A stretch of 9,219 bases of DNA, from assembly GCA_028679405.1 (NCBI GenBank), contig JAJRBP010000099.1:1-9219 (forward strand). The letters are read 5' to 3'. The position numbers and the translations under genes were made by a program. Origin of the DNA: Methanoregulaceae archaeon (GTDB lineage: Archaea > Halobacteriota > Methanomicrobia > Methanomicrobiales > Methanospirillaceae). This document shows positions 7,875 to 9,219 of the stretch, piece by piece. How positions within the stretch are numbered: the stretch's first letter is position 1; every line of letters begins with the position of its first letter. Below the pieces are notes generated by a model. That model ran no database searches. It saw only the letters and a program-made list of their open reading frames with translations, and was not told the DNA's origin.

Positions 7875-7946
7875 CGTTGCTACAAGAAATATGACCGGGC
7901 CGTTGAAGTGCTACAGCGACCTGGAGGAGAGATGGAGAAGAGTGGG

Positions 7947-9137
7947 TTATGGTGGGTTCTGTACCCAGCCGAACCGCTCGAAATACCTCTTGAACTGGTG
8001 AACTTTAAGGCCGAAGATACCGTCCTCGATACACAGGGGCCTGCCAAGCCAGTTGCCCCTGGCCAGGGCGAGGGGTGTTCCCGAATATGCCGGATCCGCC
8101 CCCCATAACTGGCCGTACGGATTCCGGAGAACAACAAACTTGGTCGGGACGCCGTTGACATCTTCGGTATGGACGCCAAGGACAGAATACGAATGGTTCG
8201 CGACGATCGTCTCTTCTGAATAAGGGAGTCCGTCCGGATTTTCAGCCTCGGAATAATACGTGGTCGCCACCATGGGGGCCGATGTGGCCCCCTCGGGATT
8301 GTTTCCGCATTTTCTGAAGATTTTTGCATATATGGAGGTATATCTCGGAGGGTCGAGGAGCTCCGAGCCGTTGTCGGCCGGAAGTGCAGTCGTTGCAAAG
8401 CTCGTTACCCCATCCGCAAAATACAAACCTGATATATGCTGAAGGGCCGCATACGGGGTACCCCCGTTGAACCCGCTGATCGTAGGGTGATCGCCATTCG
8501 CGTCCGACGGGCAGAGAGGACAACCCGGGGGATTTTTTGAACATAAAAACTTCGCATACGCCTTCTCGTAAACCGCAGGCCAGATCTCGTTTGCGGTCCT
8601 CGACCTCCCGTATACCAGATCACTCCCGTTCACCGGGAGATCGTTGGCTCCGGAAAATACTGTCGGGATACCTTCGTCATGGAACGTGATTGAGTATGTC
8701 GAATCAGGCCTGTTGTCCAGGTTGATCCTTGCAGGTCTCGAAAAACGTACCGAACTCAATGCTGCAATAAGGTAACAGTCGAGACTGCACCCCTGGACAG
8801 GATCTTCCCAATCCGTTCCTGCCGGGATTCCGGCGATTGAAAATCTCCAGTCAGGATCCAGATTCCAGCCCGTGGGGGCGATACCACAGGGCGAGCTCAT
8901 GGACTTGATCGACTGAAGGTCATCTTCATCGGAACGCCCTTCCAATCCCCGATAAAGCGGTGAATCAAGCGAAGGATCGAAGAGCTCGTCGTAGGGCATC
9001 CCCAGGACCTGCTTGAGGAGGCTCCTCGTCTCTTTTTTTGATTTCTTCTTCCAGGGAATTGCCTTTTTCTCGATCGCCTCTACAATTGCATAGGGACTAC
9101 GCGCCCCTATATTGCTCCTGATCTCCTTTTCAGCCAT
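7947..9137 (-). CDS. Calpain-like (family C2) cysteine peptidase
   Basis: A 396-residue protein without a signal peptide, so likely cytoplasmic. Calpain catalytic features, numbered from ATG 9137: QGCSLDCYLIAAL with Gln115 (oxyanion hole) and Cys121 (nucleophile); WPAVYEKAYAKF at 186-197, very close to the WxxLLEKAYAKL of animal calpains; NHSYSVLG with His315; LRNPYG with Asn339; and DGIFGLKVHQFKRYF near 372-386, like the DGEFWM..DF...F end of the CysPc core. Gln-Cys (6) and His-Asn (24) spacings equal those of human calpain-2 (Q99/C105, H262/N286). Odd points: Tyr replaces Trp after the Cys and in NPW, and a Cys-containing insert lies at 199-209. The first 80 residues are charged and unassigned, and there is no C2-like or EF-hand domain. 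I prefer ATG 9137 over GTG 9146 because GAGGTG lies eight bases before it and overlaps the GTG. The activity is inferred from motifs; the substrate is unknown. Confidence 0.87.
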   Translation of the reverse strand: MAEKEIRSNIGARSPYAIVEAIEKKAIPWKKKSKKETRSLLKQVLGMPYDELFDPSLDSPLYRGLEGRSDEDDLQSIKSMSSPCGIAPTGWNLDPDWRFSIAGIPAGTDWEDPVQGCSLDCYLIAALSSVRFSRPARINLDNRPDSTYSITFHDEGIPTVFSGANDLPVNGSDLVYGRSRTANEIWPAVYEKAYAKFLCSKNPPGCPLCPSDANGDHPTISGFNGGTPYAALQHISGLYFADGVTSFATTALPADNGSELLDPPRYTSIYAKIFRKCGNNPEGATSAPMVATTYYSEAENPDGLPYSEETIVANHSYSVLGVHTEDVNGVPTKFVVLRNPYGQLWGADPAYSGTPLALARGNWLGRPLCIEDGIFGLKVHQFKRYFERFGWVQNPP

Positions 9138-9145
9138 TGACCGCA

Positions 9146-9151
9146 CACCTC
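9146..9151 (-). promoter_or_regulatory. Ribosome-binding site of the calpain-like gene
   Basis: GAGGTG on the minus strand ends eight bases before ATG 9137. It shares its last base with the alternative GTG codon at 9144-9146, so that GTG would have no proper site of its own. Confidence 0.6.
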
Positions 9152-9219
9152 ACGTATTGCATGAATTGAATTTTTCCTTGATATTGAGTGATATGAACAC
9201 CGGGAACTGGATCGTCGAT

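Noticed and set aside
9193..9219. Possible start of a divergent plus-strand gene (ATG at 9193, open to the window edge, MNTGNWIVD)
   Set aside because: Only nine codons are visible and the GAG-containing upstream site is short; it could be real but cannot be supported from this window.

Overview
The window looks like part of a methanogenic archaeal chromosome, most likely from the Methanomicrobiales. This rests on several features: a secreted multidomain protein with PKD and PEGA domains, a glycine-rich stretch and a C-terminal membrane anchor; HEAT-repeat proteins with membrane tails; ribosome-binding sites close to the archaeal GGAGGTGAT consensus; and dense N-glycosylation sequons. The genus is an inference and was not checked by any search.

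Layout. Plus strand, left part: a KUP-family potassium transporter, cut at its 5' end by the window edge (3-1817), followed 31 bp later by a polytopic membrane protein of the flippase-like/LPG_synthase_TM (UPF0104, AglD-like C-terminal region) family (1849-2889). Minus strand, read right to left: a calpain-like cysteine peptidase (9137-7947), a 971-residue surface protein (7825-4910), and two paralogous HEAT-repeat membrane proteins (HEAT B 4908-3922, HEAT A 3849-2890). The two convergent blocks meet with no gap: the stop codons abut inside one TGATCA palindrome at 2887-2892. There is no RNA gene, CRISPR array or insertion sequence in view, and no gene-free stretch over 300 bp.

How the genes may work together. 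The surface protein and HEAT B are separated by one base, and HEAT A follows after 72 bp, so these three probably form one transcription unit. The surface protein has a signal peptide, a seven-unit beta-propeller, two PKD domains, an unassigned region, a PEGA domain, a run of ten glycines and a C-terminal membrane helix with a very short basic tail. The HEAT proteins have a soluble solenoid joined to a TM2-like membrane domain. The calpain-like gene lies 121 bp upstream with its own good ribosome-binding site, and a TATA-like element lies between it and the surface protein. It keeps the calpain Gln/Cys/His/Asn active-site set with the same spacing as human calpain-2 at the positions compared, which is the most notable find here. 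Whether it belongs functionally with the surface protein and HEAT pair is an open hypothesis.
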